A stretch of 64,000 nucleotides of DNA from Streptomyces sp. Tu 3180. Its GTDB lineage: Bacteria; Actinomycetota; Actinomycetes; Streptomycetales; Streptomycetaceae. Below are positions 45,475 through 53,526 of the stretch, in pieces. The position numbers and the translations under genes are program-made. The notes below the pieces were generated by a model. That model was given only the letters and a program-made list of their open reading frames with translations, did no database searches and was not told where the DNA came from. How positions within the stretch are numbered: position 1 is the first letter of the stretch; each line of letters starts with the position of its first letter. The stretch lies in contig NZ_WOXS01000002.1 of the NCBI RefSeq assembly GCF_009852415.1, positions 310,001 to 374,000 of the forward strand. Direction: 5' to 3'.

Positions 45475-46479
45475 ATGGGGAACGTTCAGGGCATGCTGAC
45501 CGCGGCCCGCAAGCTGCTGGGTGTCAGGGAGCAGCCGCCCGGCTCCAACAACAACCTCGTCACCCGCTGGTACGGACTGCGCGGCCCGTGGTGCAACATG
45601 GCCGTCAGTTACGCGGCCGCCCACTCCGGCAACCTGGCCGCGATCGGCGGCAAGTTCGCCTACACCGTGGCCCACGCCCGCTACTTCCAGAAGAAGGGCC
45701 GCTGGCACTACGGCATCGGCGGGATCCGCCCCGGAGACATCGTCTTCTTCGACTGGTCCGGCTCCCGTTCCCTCGGCGCCATCGACCACGTCGGCATCGT
45801 CGAGGCGGTGCACTCCAACCGCACCATCACCACCCTGGAGGGCAACACCTCCGACGCCTTCCGCCGCAGGCGCCGCAACTCCGCCTGCATCGTCGGCTAC
45901 GGCCGCCCCGCCTACCAGGGCGGTAGTGCCCCGATGCCCAGCGGCGACGGCATCCTGCGGCGCGGCTCCAAGGGCAAAGCCGTCAGGACCCTGCAGAAGA
46001 ACCTCAACACGGTGCTGAGGACGAAGCTCGTCGTGGACGGCGACTTCGGGCCCGCCACCGAGGAGGCGGTCAAGGACTTCCAGGCCAAGTACCGCCTGAC
46101 CGTCGACGGCCAGTACGGCCCGAACTCGGCGGCGACGATGAAGGCCGTCCTGGCCGGCCGCGACAAGCCGATCCGGCCCAGGGCCCTCGTCCAGCAGGCG
46201 GACGCCCTGGAGGTCGACGGGGAGTTCGGTCCGGCCACGTGCGCCGCGCTCCAGCGCGCGCTCAACAGCCGCATCCAGGCCGACCTCGAAGTGGACGGCG
46301 CCTTCGGGCCGCTGACCATCAAGGCCCTCCAGGGCTACCTGAAGGTCACGGCGGACGGGATCGTCGGCCCGAAGACCACCGCCGCCCTGCGGACCCGCCT
46401 CGGGGCCGCGCCCGACGGCGGCTGGGACGCCGACACCACCCGCCTCCTCCAGAAGGCGCTGAACTCCGGTTCCTTCTGA
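45475..46479 (+). CDS. CHAP-type amidase with two peptidoglycan-binding domains
   Basis: A 334-residue cell-wall hydrolase. The N-terminal CHAP/NlpC-like domain (1-155) has the candidate catalytic cysteine C40 in GPWCNMAVSYAA, histidine H105 in IDHVGIVEAV, and RPGDIVFFDWSG between. Two PG_binding_1-like domains follow: GSKGKAVRTLQKNLN with VDGDFGPATEEAVKDFQ (about 160-222), and VDGEFGPATCAALQRALN with VDGAFGPLTIKALQGYL (240-320). No Sec or Tat signal peptide is visible, as in phage endolysins or cargo of contractile injection systems. It is coupled to the small acidic gene upstream and followed by a strong terminator. Confidence 0.9.
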   Translation: MGNVQGMLTAARKLLGVREQPPGSNNNLVTRWYGLRGPWCNMAVSYAAAHSGNLAAIGGKFAYTVAHARYFQKKGRWHYGIGGIRPGDIVFFDWSGSRSLGAIDHVGIVEAVHSNRTITTLEGNTSDAFRRRRRNSACIVGYGRPAYQGGSAPMPSGDGILRRGSKGKAVRTLQKNLNTVLRTKLVVDGDFGPATEEAVKDFQAKYRLTVDGQYGPNSAATMKAVLAGRDKPIRPRALVQQADALEVDGEFGPATCAALQRALNSRIQADLEVDGAFGPLTIKALQGYLKVTADGIVGPKTTAALRTRLGAAPDGGWDADTTRLLQKALNSGSF

Positions 46480-46496
46480 CACCGACCCCGACCCGC

Positions 46497-46545
46497 ACGT
46501 GCCCCGGCCGGCAGACCCCCAGAAGGCCTCCCGGCCGGGGCACGT
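46497..46545 (+). terminator. Terminator of the acidic-peptide/CHAP operon
   Basis: ACGTGCCCCGGCCGG and its exact complement, 15-bp stem with a 19-base loop, begin 18 bases after the stop of the CHAP enzyme gene. The region 46546-46993 that follows holds a small gene relic and the promoter region of the next gene. Confidence 0.78.
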
Positions 46546-46672
46546 CGGAATACGGCGTGCGCTGCACCACCACCCGGTACGTGGACCCACCCACCGCCGC
46601 GCGCAGCGCCCGCGCTTCCCCAGCAAACCGCTCCACCGGCCCCGCATCCGAGTCCACCGGATCCTCCCGGCG
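46538..46672 (-). pseudogene. Relic of a second XRE-nSTAND1 N-terminus
   Basis: On the minus strand DSDAGPVERFAGEARALRAA then GSTYRVVVQRTPYS lines up with the start of the 1280-residue protein (NPDAGPVQRFAADLRTLR, APTYRAMAQQSGYS). About 45 residues remain, cut off by the terminator of the CHAP gene; no start codon or later domain is present. It shows that a paralogous nSTAND1 gene once stood here in the same orientation. Confidence 0.55.
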
Positions 46673-46993
46673 ATCCCTTTCCACCCCGGCCCTCGGACAC
46701 AGCGTCCTCATCGAGTTGCGCTGCCCAAACCAACCCACGAAACCACGCATGGAGAAAGGACCACCGATAAGGGGAATTCCGGCCGCCGGGGGCCGGACGC
46801 CGGCGGGTGGCGGCCGAGAGCTGAGGAGCCCCTGGCACCGGGGTGCTGAACAAGGTGCCCGCCGCAAGGACTCGTTGCTGTTCAGCGGACGAGGCAGCGG
46901 TGTCTGTCACCGTCCGATGAGGTCCCACGCTCCGAGCACGCGACTACGCGCTCGAGACGGACCCAAACCCCTCGACCCGAAAGGGACATATAC

Positions 46994-48358
46994 ATGGCCA
47001 AGACGACGCGTCGTCTCATACCCGTCGCCCTCACCGGCGCGCTCCTCCTCGGCGGAACCGCGTCCGTCACCGCGGTGCCGACGGCGCCGACCCCGGTGAA
47101 CGGCCCGGCCGACTCCGTCCCGGCGGTGAACAGCCCTGGCCTGAACACCGTCCCGGCGAAGGCGGGCCCGTCCTCCGGTACCGACCCGCAGGCGGCTGTC
47201 ACCGCGGCCGGCCGGAGGGAGGCCGCCGGTGACAAAGCGGTCATCAACGGCCCCGTGTTCAACGACCCGCTGTCCGGCCCGGGAAGCGGGACACCGTCCT
47301 CCGGCCAGTCCGCAGTCATCGACCAGTTGGTGAAGCTGATCGACGCGGTACCGGCCGACGGCACCATCCGCCTGGCACTGCACGAGTTCAAGGCGGACAC
47401 CACGCAGGTCATACCCACCGTGACGAACCGGCTGATCGCGGCTCACCAGCGCGGCGCCTCGGTGCAGATCATTCTCAACAGCACCGCCAAGAACGAACCG
47501 GTACGGCAGCGCCTGGCCGAGCAGCTGGGCGAGAAGGACACCGGCCGCTCCTGGGTGGTGGGCTGCGGCGTCCAGCGGGGCTGTCTGGCCAGGAACTACC
47601 TGCACGCCAAGTTCGCCACGTTCTCCAAGGTCGTCTGGCCCGACGGCAGCACAGACAACAACGTGGTCTTCCAGTCCTCGTCCAACCTGACCGACTGGTA
47701 CCTGTTCCACTCCTACAACGACGCCTACACGCTCTCCGACGCGGAGATGTACACGGCTTACGCCAGGTTCTTCGAGGACCTGCGCAAGGGACGCACCCAA
47801 CCCGTCAATCCCGGGTACGGATGGACCACGCCCACCGGCTCCACCTACCGGGCGCTGTTCCACCCGCGCGAGCAGACCGGCGCGGACCCCATGGTGAATA
47901 CGCTGCGCTCGGTGAAGTGCTCCTACACCGAGAACGGGCAGAGGAAGCAGACCGACGTCCGTATCGCCATGCTGCACTTCAACCAGAACCGCGCGGCCGT
48001 GGCCGAAGAGCTCCTGCGTCTGCGCGGGCAGGGATGCTGGATCGACATAGTCCACGCCGAAGGCGGCGTCGACGCGACCGTCGCGTCCATCCTCGACCGG
48101 GCCGCCTCCAACGGACAGAACATCCAGCGACGTTCCTGCCGCATCACCACCAGCGGACGCGACATCATCCCGCACACCAAGGTCATGATGATCGACGGCG
48201 CCTACGACGACGACATCATTCCGCGCGTCTACACGGGAAGCGCCAACTTCACGCACCTGGAGAACTCCGACGACTCCCGGTTGCGGATCATGGGCCGTAA
48301 CGCACACAACGCATACCTGAGCTGGTTCTACAGGCTCCGGTCGGTCTGCGGCGGCTGA
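46994..48358 (+). CDS. Secreted phospholipase D-like protein
   Basis: A 454-residue protein with a signal peptide (MAKTTRRLIPVALTGALLLG, cleavage probably near residue 27) and two PLD-type catalytic motifs: YLHAKFATFSK (H204, K206) and IPHTKVMMIDG (about H394, K396), each followed by the usual strand and serine-rich segment (VFQSSSNLTDW and YTGSANFTHLEN). The HKD aspartate is replaced in the first motif, which reads HAKFATFS. Family members hydrolyse or transfer phosphodiester bonds of phospholipids or nucleic acids outside the cell. It starts 11 bases after AAAGGGA and ends at a perfect hairpin. Confidence 0.88.
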   Translation: MAKTTRRLIPVALTGALLLGGTASVTAVPTAPTPVNGPADSVPAVNSPGLNTVPAKAGPSSGTDPQAAVTAAGRREAAGDKAVINGPVFNDPLSGPGSGTPSSGQSAVIDQLVKLIDAVPADGTIRLALHEFKADTTQVIPTVTNRLIAAHQRGASVQIILNSTAKNEPVRQRLAEQLGEKDTGRSWVVGCGVQRGCLARNYLHAKFATFSKVVWPDGSTDNNVVFQSSSNLTDWYLFHSYNDAYTLSDAEMYTAYARFFEDLRKGRTQPVNPGYGWTTPTGSTYRALFHPREQTGADPMVNTLRSVKCSYTENGQRKQTDVRIAMLHFNQNRAAVAEELLRLRGQGCWIDIVHAEGGVDATVASILDRAASNGQNIQRRSCRITTSGRDIIPHTKVMMIDGAYDDDIIPRVYTGSANFTHLENSDDSRLRIMGRNAHNAYLSWFYRLRSVCGG

Positions 48359-48363
48359 CCCCA

Positions 48364-48395
48364 CCCGGCGTGCCGCCGCACAGCGGCACGCCGGG
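48364..48395 (+). terminator. Terminator of the PLD-like gene
   Basis: CCCGGCGTGCCGC and its exact complement flank a six-base loop, starting six bases after the stop codon. Confidence 0.8.
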
Positions 48396-48439
48396 CCACC
48401 CGCCGGCGTACGGCGCCAGGTCCAAGTCCTGAGAAGAAG

Positions 48440-48949
48440 GTGCGGAGGCACGACAGTGAGCGCCGAGAACAGGAACGGCTCGCCCGATGGTGGACGGACG
48501 ATCCTTGGCCGCCGTTCCAGGAGTGGCCCGGTCTCGCGAGGCCTGGGGCAGCGTTGACTGACGTTGACGCGTGCGCGGGTGAAGTGGCGTCCGCTGTCGT
48601 CCGCGACGGCCGAGCCCGGTGTCTCGCGCTCGTTCAAGTCACGCGGGGTGCCGATGCGCCCGCCGCCCTGAGCTGGCTCGGGATGACGAATCACATGACT
48701 GCGCAGGAACTGTCAGCGGTGCTTCGCTCCTGGGAGGACCGGTTTGGTCTCCGTGCCGTGGGCTTTGGACACAAAAGCTTGCATGTCTCTGTTGCCGCTC
48801 GGCCGGCGGATATCCGTCAGGCCCACATCCTCACTGCGGAGCACTACCTGGCCTGCCCGGACGTCTTCTACGTGGACCCCGACCTGGACTGGTCCACGTA
48901 TCACGAGGACCTCATGAAGCGTCGCGAATGGTGGTTCTGGTGGGACTGA
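48440..48949 (+). CDS. DUF4253 domain protein
   Basis: A 169-residue protein dominated by a DUF4253 domain: CLALVQVTRGADAPAALSWL, ELSAVLRSWEDRFGLRAVGF, LHVSVAARPADIRQAHILTA, and AEHYLACPDVFYVD are its ordered motifs. Many relatives carry an additional N-terminal half, so this is a short version or a 5'-truncated gene; the start GTG 48440 has only a weak purine stretch upstream. DUF4253 proteins have no assigned function. The gene is convergent with the IS5 element. Confidence 0.72.
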   Translation: MRRHDSERREQERLARWWTDDPWPPFQEWPGLARPGAALTDVDACAGEVASAVVRDGRARCLALVQVTRGADAPAALSWLGMTNHMTAQELSAVLRSWEDRFGLRAVGFGHKSLHVSVAARPADIRQAHILTAEHYLACPDVFYVDPDLDWSTYHEDLMKRREWWFWWD

Positions 48950-49830
48950 CAACCTGCTACCCGGTGAGGCGACGGTGGCAGATGCGCGTGGCGGCGATGC
49001 CCACGAAGGCGAGGAAGTGCTCGGCTTCGTGTTCGTAGCGTCGGTGCAGGCGTCGGCAGCCGGCCAGCCAGGAAATTGTCCTTTCAACGACCCAGCGGTG
49101 TCTGCCGAGCCGCTGGGAGCACTCGATGCCCTCGCGGGCGATGCGGTGGCGGATGCCTCGCCGACTGAGCCATCGGCGCAGGTGGTCGTAGGCGTAGCCC
49201 TTGTCGGCGTGGAGCTTGGCCGGCCGTCGGCAGCGCGGGCCGCGCCGGGAGCGGAGGGGCGGGATGCCGCGCACGAGCGGCTGCAGGCCGAGGATGTCGT
49301 GCGTATTGGCGCCGGAGACACCCAGGGATAGGGGTAGTCCGTTCCGGTCGGTGATCAGGTGAATCTTCGATCCGCTCTTGCCGCGGTCGGTCGGATTCGA
49401 TCCGGTCAGGGGCCCTCTTTTGCGGCCCGGAGGCTGACGGAGTCGATCGCGCACCGCGACCAGTCCAACTCGCCCCGGGCGCCGAGCTCGTCGAGGATGA
49501 CGCGGCGCAGCCGGGCCCAGACCCGCTCCCGGATCCACTGGGCGAAGCGCCGGTAGACAGTGGGCCGGCCGGCCCGGACGTCGGCGGCAACTGCCGCCAG
49601 GTGCAGCCCGAGGTGGCCACGAAGATGATCGCGGCCAGGCATTCGCGGTCACCTGTCCGCCGCCGGCCGCCGCCCTGCGAGCGTATGACCTGTATCGGCG
49701 GGACCACCCGACGGAACAGCGACCACAACTCATCCGGCACCAACCGCTCCACCAGATCCGCCATGCGTGGCTCGACGAACGATCACGCCATGAGAAACGA
49801 TGTCCTAGCAAGTGTCACCCTCGATTCTGG
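48950..49830 (-). mobile_element. IS5-family insertion sequence (second type)
   Basis: An element of about 880 bases with its transposase on the minus strand; exact ends are not certain because no clean inverted repeat was identified. It differs from the element at 3270 in transposase sequence (SWLAGCRRLHRRYE ending). A related N-terminal fragment lies at 55236-55425. Confidence 0.7.
48957..49764 (-). pseudogene. IS5-family transposase with an additional frame break
   Basis: From ATG 49764: ADLVERLVPDELWSLFRRVV and FVATSGCTWRQLPP. After a missing base near 49560 the protein continues in a second frame (PTVYRRFAQWIRERVWARLR, DWSRCAIDSVSLRAAK) and, past the AAAGAGGG slippery site near 49410, in a third (TDRGKSGSKIHLITDRNG, LHADKGYAYDHLRRWL, GRHRWVVERTISWL). 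The last change fits the programmed frameshift of such elements; the first does not and probably inactivates it. DDE residues are in AIDSVS, ADKGY and VVERT. Confidence 0.8.
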
Positions 49831-50033
49831 CGTGACGCCAACGAATCAAGGTTGTTCCTGGTAAGGACGTCTGACACGCAGTGAGAGTCGAACCGGACAG
49901 CGAATTGGGACGTCGCTGCCGCGACCTCGGCGAGCACTTCCGGCATGCTCCGGCCACGCCGGTTCGTGCGACTGCTCAGGGACCGCTTCGCCGTTCCCGC
50001 CCGGATCGGTCACAACAACGTCCCGAACACCGA

Positions 50034-51158
50034 CTACCTGGAGCGGAGGCCCTCTGGCAGCAACGGCGAGGGCGTCGACTGCCATGAGGCCGCCGTGGGA
50101 GGTCCCGGTGTCGTTTCCGGCCGGGACGGCAAGGTGGCCGACGGGCCGGTAGCCGTCGTCGGGGCGTGTGTCTGGGCGGAGTCCGGCCGTGCCGTCGGGG
50201 CGAACGCCGCGCGATAGGCGGTGGGTGTCGTCCCGAGGGTGCGCCGAAAGTGCAGCCGGAGGTTCGAAGGGCTCCCCAGACCGCACCGGTCGGCTATGTG
50301 GTCGACGGCGAGGTCGGTGCTCTCCAGGAGTTCCCGGGCGCGGTCGAGCCGGGCGGCGAGCAGCCACCGCAGGGGCGTCGTGCCGGTCTCGGTGACGAAC
50401 CGCCGGGCGAAGGTCCGCGGCGCCATGTGCGCGTGCGCGGCGAGCTGCGGGACCGTCAGCGGTTCGTGCAGGCGGGCCAGGGCCCACGCCCGGGTGGCCG
50501 CCAGGGTGACGCCGTACGTGTCGGGGGCCAGCGGCCGTTTGATGTACTGCGCCTGCCCGCCGTCGCGATGAGGAGCGGAGACCAGGGAGCGCGCCACCTG
50601 ATTCGCCGTCCGTGCGCCCAGGTCGCTTCGCACCAGGTGCAGGCACAGGTCGATGCCGGCGGCGACGCCCGCCGAGGTCAGTACCTGCCCCTCGTCCACG
50701 TAGAGCACGCGCGGGTCCACCGACACCCTCGGGTACCGCGCCGCCAGTTCGTCGGCGTACTTCCAGTGGGTGGTGGCCTTGCGGCCGTCCAGGATCCCGG
50801 CTGCCGCCAGCGCGAACGCCCCCGTGCAGATGGACACCAGCCGCCGGCCCCGGGCGTGGGCCCCGGCCAGTGCGGCCAGGACGTCCTCCGGGAGTTCCCG
50901 TAGGTGCGGTGCGTACCCCGGGACCACCACGGTGTCCGCGTCGCGCACCGCTTCCAGCCCGGCCGTCACCGTCACGGCGAACCCCGCCGCGGTCGGGACC
51001 GACCCCGCGGTCCGTCCGCACAGGGTCAGTTCATAGGGATCACCGGGCACGGCGATGAAGACCTGGGCCGGGATGCCCAGGTCCAGGGGCAGCGCGCCGT
51101 CGATGACCAGTACCGCCACTCGGTGCGGTGCGGCAGGGGTGGCAGTTTCCTCTCGCAT
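50034..51158 (-). CDS. GlxA family transcriptional regulator (DJ-1/PfpI plus AraC HTH)
   Basis: A 374-residue regulator. The DJ-1/PfpI-like domain (10-175) has the elbow SICTGAFALAAAG with C111, followed by TTHW. The AraC domain (about 230-325) has TVPQLAAHAHMAPRTFARRF and VDHIADRCGLGSPSNLRLHF. A 40-residue Pro/Thr/Ser-rich tail follows. It is divergent, across 53 bases containing a palindrome, from an operon of an HD-domain protein and two DJ-1/PfpI proteins, which it very probably regulates. Related to the regulator at 73-1041 (shared GGQAQYI-R motif) but clearly distinct. Confidence 0.93.
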   Translation of the reverse strand: MREETATPAAPHRVAVLVIDGALPLDLGIPAQVFIAVPGDPYELTLCGRTAGSVPTAAGFAVTVTAGLEAVRDADTVVVPGYAPHLRELPEDVLAALAGAHARGRRLVSICTGAFALAAAGILDGRKATTHWKYADELAARYPRVSVDPRVLYVDEGQVLTSAGVAAGIDLCLHLVRSDLGARTANQVARSLVSAPHRDGGQAQYIKRPLAPDTYGVTLAATRAWALARLHEPLTVPQLAAHAHMAPRTFARRFVTETGTTPLRWLLAARLDRARELLESTDLAVDHIADRCGLGSPSNLRLHFRRTLGTTPTAYRAAFAPTARPDSAQTHAPTTATGPSATLPSRPETTPGPPTAASWQSTPSPLLPEGLRSR

Positions 51159-51168
51159 GGAGGCAAGT

Positions 51169-51187
51169 CTGCCACTGTCACTGGCAG
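51169..51187. promoter_or_regulatory. Palindrome between the GlxA-type regulator and the HD/DJ-1 operon
   Basis: CTGCCA-CTGTCAC-TGGCAG, six-base arms with a seven-base spacer, lies 11 bases upstream of the regulator start and 25 upstream of the HD gene start. It is well placed to control both divergent promoters. Confidence 0.5.
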
Positions 51188-51211
51188 TTGGCGCAGCCGA
51201 TCATCTATGCC

Positions 51212-51865
51212 ATGAACGACGAGATGACCACCGGCGTCCCGCCGCTCCCCGACACTCCCCTCGCCTGCCGCGCGCTGGCCCTGGTGCGCGAGACGGAGTC
51301 CACCGCGACCGCCAACCACAGCGTCCGCAGCGCGCTGTTCGCCCGCCTCCGCGCCGACCACCAGGGCGCGGAGCCGGGGCGCGACTACGATCCGGAACTG
51401 CTGTTCCTGGCCTGCGTCCTGCACGACATCGGCCTGACGCGGGCCGGTGACCGCCACCAGCGGTTCGAGGTGGACGGCGCCGACACGGCCGCGGAGTTCC
51501 TCACCGAGCAGGGCCTGCCCACCGCCGACGTCGACGCCGTGTGGGAGGCCATCGCCCTGCACACGACGCCGGGGGTCGCCGAGCGCCGCGGCACCCTGTG
51601 CGCCCTGGTGCACCAGGGAGCCGGCATGGACTTCGGCTGGGACACCGATTGCGTCGACGACGCCACCGGGGCCGCGATCCACACCGCCTACCCGCGGCTG
51701 TCCATGGCCACCACCCTCACCGACGAGATCGTCGCCCAGGCACGGCGCCGTCCGGAGAAGGCCCCGCCCTTCTCCCTCGCGTCCGAACTGCTGCGGGAGC
51801 GGTCCGTGCCGCCGCACAGGACCCGGATGGAGACCATGGCCGACGCCGCACGCTGGGGTGACTGA
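51212..51865 (+). CDS. HD-domain hydrolase, cyanamide hydratase-like
   Basis: A 217-residue HD-superfamily protein. Metal ligands are visible as H36 (TANHSVRSALF), H71-D72 (CVLHDIGLT), H117 (IALHTTPGV), and an aspartate in FGWDTDCVDDA. The NHSVRS start and HTTPG motif resemble the Ddi2/cyanamide hydratase branch, which hydrates cyanamide or isocyanide-like C-N triple bonds, more than phosphohydrolases. It is the first gene of an operon with two DJ-1/PfpI proteins (next ATG two bases after its stop) and is divergent from the GlxA regulator. Confidence 0.85.
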   Translation: MNDEMTTGVPPLPDTPLACRALALVRETESTATANHSVRSALFARLRADHQGAEPGRDYDPELLFLACVLHDIGLTRAGDRHQRFEVDGADTAAEFLTEQGLPTADVDAVWEAIALHTTPGVAERRGTLCALVHQGAGMDFGWDTDCVDDATGAAIHTAYPRLSMATTLTDEIVAQARRRPEKAPPFSLASELLRERSVPPHRTRMETMADAARWGD

Positions 51866-51867
51866 AC

Positions 51868-52512
51868 ATGACGACGTACGGAATCCTGCTGTTCGACTCG
51901 GCGCAGGAACTCGACTTCACCGGCCCGTGGGAGGTGTTCACCACCTCCTCCGGACTGCGGGACGGCAGGGACGACGTCCTGCTCGTCGCCGAGCGCTCCG
52001 CGCCCGTCCGCTGTTCCCAGGGCATGCGGGTACTGCCGGATCACACACTCGGCGACCACCCACCGCTGGACGTCGTCCTCGTACCGGGTGGTTCCGGCGC
52101 CCGGGAGGTCGAGCCGTACAACGAGCGGGTGACCGGCTGGCTCACCGACACCGCCGCGCGCGCGACCTGGGTGGTCGGCGTCTGCACCGGGACCTTCCTG
52201 CTGCACGCCGCCGGCCCGGCCCGGACCCGCCGGGTCGCCACCCACTGGCAGTACGAGGAGGCGCTCGAAGGACGCGGCGACGTCACCGTCGTACGGGGCG
52301 CCCGCTACGTGGTCGACGGCAACCTGCTCACCAGCCAGGGCGTCTCCGCCGGCATCGACAGCGCCCTGTGGCTCGTCGGCCACCTGCACGGGCGTGAGCA
52401 CGCCCGTGCCGTGCGCCGTGCCCTCCAGTACGACCCGGCACCTCCGTACCTGGCGGACGAGCCTCTCCTTCCCTCCGTGACCGACCGAGAAGTGGAGCAC
52501 CGACCGAGATGA
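51868..52512 (+). CDS. DJ-1/PfpI protein, isonitrile hydratase-like
   Basis: A 214-residue cytoplasmic DJ-1 superfamily enzyme. The nucleophile elbow is C106-T107 in VVGVCTGTFLLHAAG, and D16 lies in AQELDFTGPWEVF; the Asp/Cys/Thr combination with an L/E-L-D-F/L-T-G-P start is characteristic of isonitrile (isocyanide) hydratases, which convert isocyanides to N-formamides. The family motif THWQYEEAL follows. It overlaps the next gene by four bases. With the HD protein it suggests detoxification of compounds with C-N triple bonds (inference). Confidence 0.86.
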   Translation: MTTYGILLFDSAQELDFTGPWEVFTTSSGLRDGRDDVLLVAERSAPVRCSQGMRVLPDHTLGDHPPLDVVLVPGGSGAREVEPYNERVTGWLTDTAARATWVVGVCTGTFLLHAAGPARTRRVATHWQYEEALEGRGDVTVVRGARYVVDGNLLTSQGVSAGIDSALWLVGHLHGREHARAVRRALQYDPAPPYLADEPLLPSVTDREVEHRPR

Positions 52513-53240
52513 ACCGCCGTACCCTCCTGCACGCCGGCACCGCGCTCGGGGCCGCGACACTGACGGCCGGCGCCGCCACCCGGGCCGACGCGGCGGTCTC
52601 CGCGGCTCCTGGGCGCGACCGTCCGTTACGTGTCCACGTCGTCATGTTCGACGGTGTGGAGGAACTCGATTTCGCCGCACCGTACGAGGTGTTCTCCGCC
52701 TCCGGTCACTTCGCCGAGCGGGAGGCGGAGGTCCGCTACGTCACGCTCGACGGTCCTCGTACCGTCGAGGCCGCCTACGGCACCAGGTTGCGCGTCGACA
52801 ACGGGTGGGCCCCCGAGGGGGCGGACCTTCTCGTCGTCCCCGGCGGCGGGTACGCGCGCCGCGAGGACCCCGGAGTGTGGGCCGAGATCCGGCGGGGCTC
52901 CCTGCCGCGGGCCCTGGCCGCCGCGACCCGCCCGGGCCTGACCGTCAGCGCGCTGTGCACGGGCGTGATGCTGCTCTCCGCGGCCGGGCTGACCTCGGGA
53001 CGCCCCTGCACCACCCATCACCGGGCACGGGCCGACCTGGAGCGGCAGGGGGGCGTGCTGAAGAACGCCCGCGTGGTCGACGACGGCGACCTGGTCACCG
53101 CCGGCGGGGTGACCTCCGGTCTGGACCTCGCCCTGTGGCTGGTGCGCCGGGAACTTGGCGCGGACGCCGCGGTCGGTCTGGAAGAGATGCTCGAGTACGA
53201 GGCCCGCGGCACGGTGTGGACAGCGCGGAGCAGTCGGTGA
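52509..53240 (+). CDS. Exported DJ-1/PfpI protein
   Basis: A 243-residue relative of the preceding protein with an N-terminal leader MNRRTLLHAGTALGAATLTA and likely cleavage near ADAA at residue 29; the twin arginine at 3-4 is compatible with Tat export. The DJ-1 domain has D54 in GVEELDFAAPYEVF and C150-T151 in VSALCTGVMLLSAAG, but TTHHRARADL replaces the usual TTHW. ATGA overlap couples it to the cytoplasmic paralogue. A matched cytoplasmic and exported pair of isonitrile-hydratase-like enzymes is unusual. Confidence 0.83.
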   Translation: MNRRTLLHAGTALGAATLTAGAATRADAAVSAAPGRDRPLRVHVVMFDGVEELDFAAPYEVFSASGHFAEREAEVRYVTLDGPRTVEAAYGTRLRVDNGWAPEGADLLVVPGGGYARREDPGVWAEIRRGSLPRALAAATRPGLTVSALCTGVMLLSAAGLTSGRPCTTHHRARADLERQGGVLKNARVVDDGDLVTAGGVTSGLDLALWLVRRELGADAAVGLEEMLEYEARGTVWTARSSR

Positions 53241-53526
53241 GCGGACGTCGCCGGTCGCGGTCCCGACACGGAGGCGTCCGGACGGACGGGGCGCGGACCG
53301 ACTGGGGGCATGGGCCTGGAGGCGCCCGTGTCCCTGTGACAGCGAGGTTTCGGCTGCTGTGTCGGCTGGGGGAAGGGAGGCGGAGCAACCAGGTGCGCCC
53401 TGTGAAGTCTTCATGGCGGCTCCGGCCGGATATCGCCTCGGGGGGCTGCTCTGCCTTCAGCCGGACTTGTTGCCTCGCGACACATGCGCACCGTTGCTGC
53501 GGTGGCCCGTGCCCGGGAGGCTCCTG

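Noticed and set aside
46907..48694. A 595-codon minus-strand frame opposite the PLD-like gene
   Set aside because: No domain, and codon pattern is that of an antisense shadow; the plus strand has signal peptide, PLD motifs and terminator.
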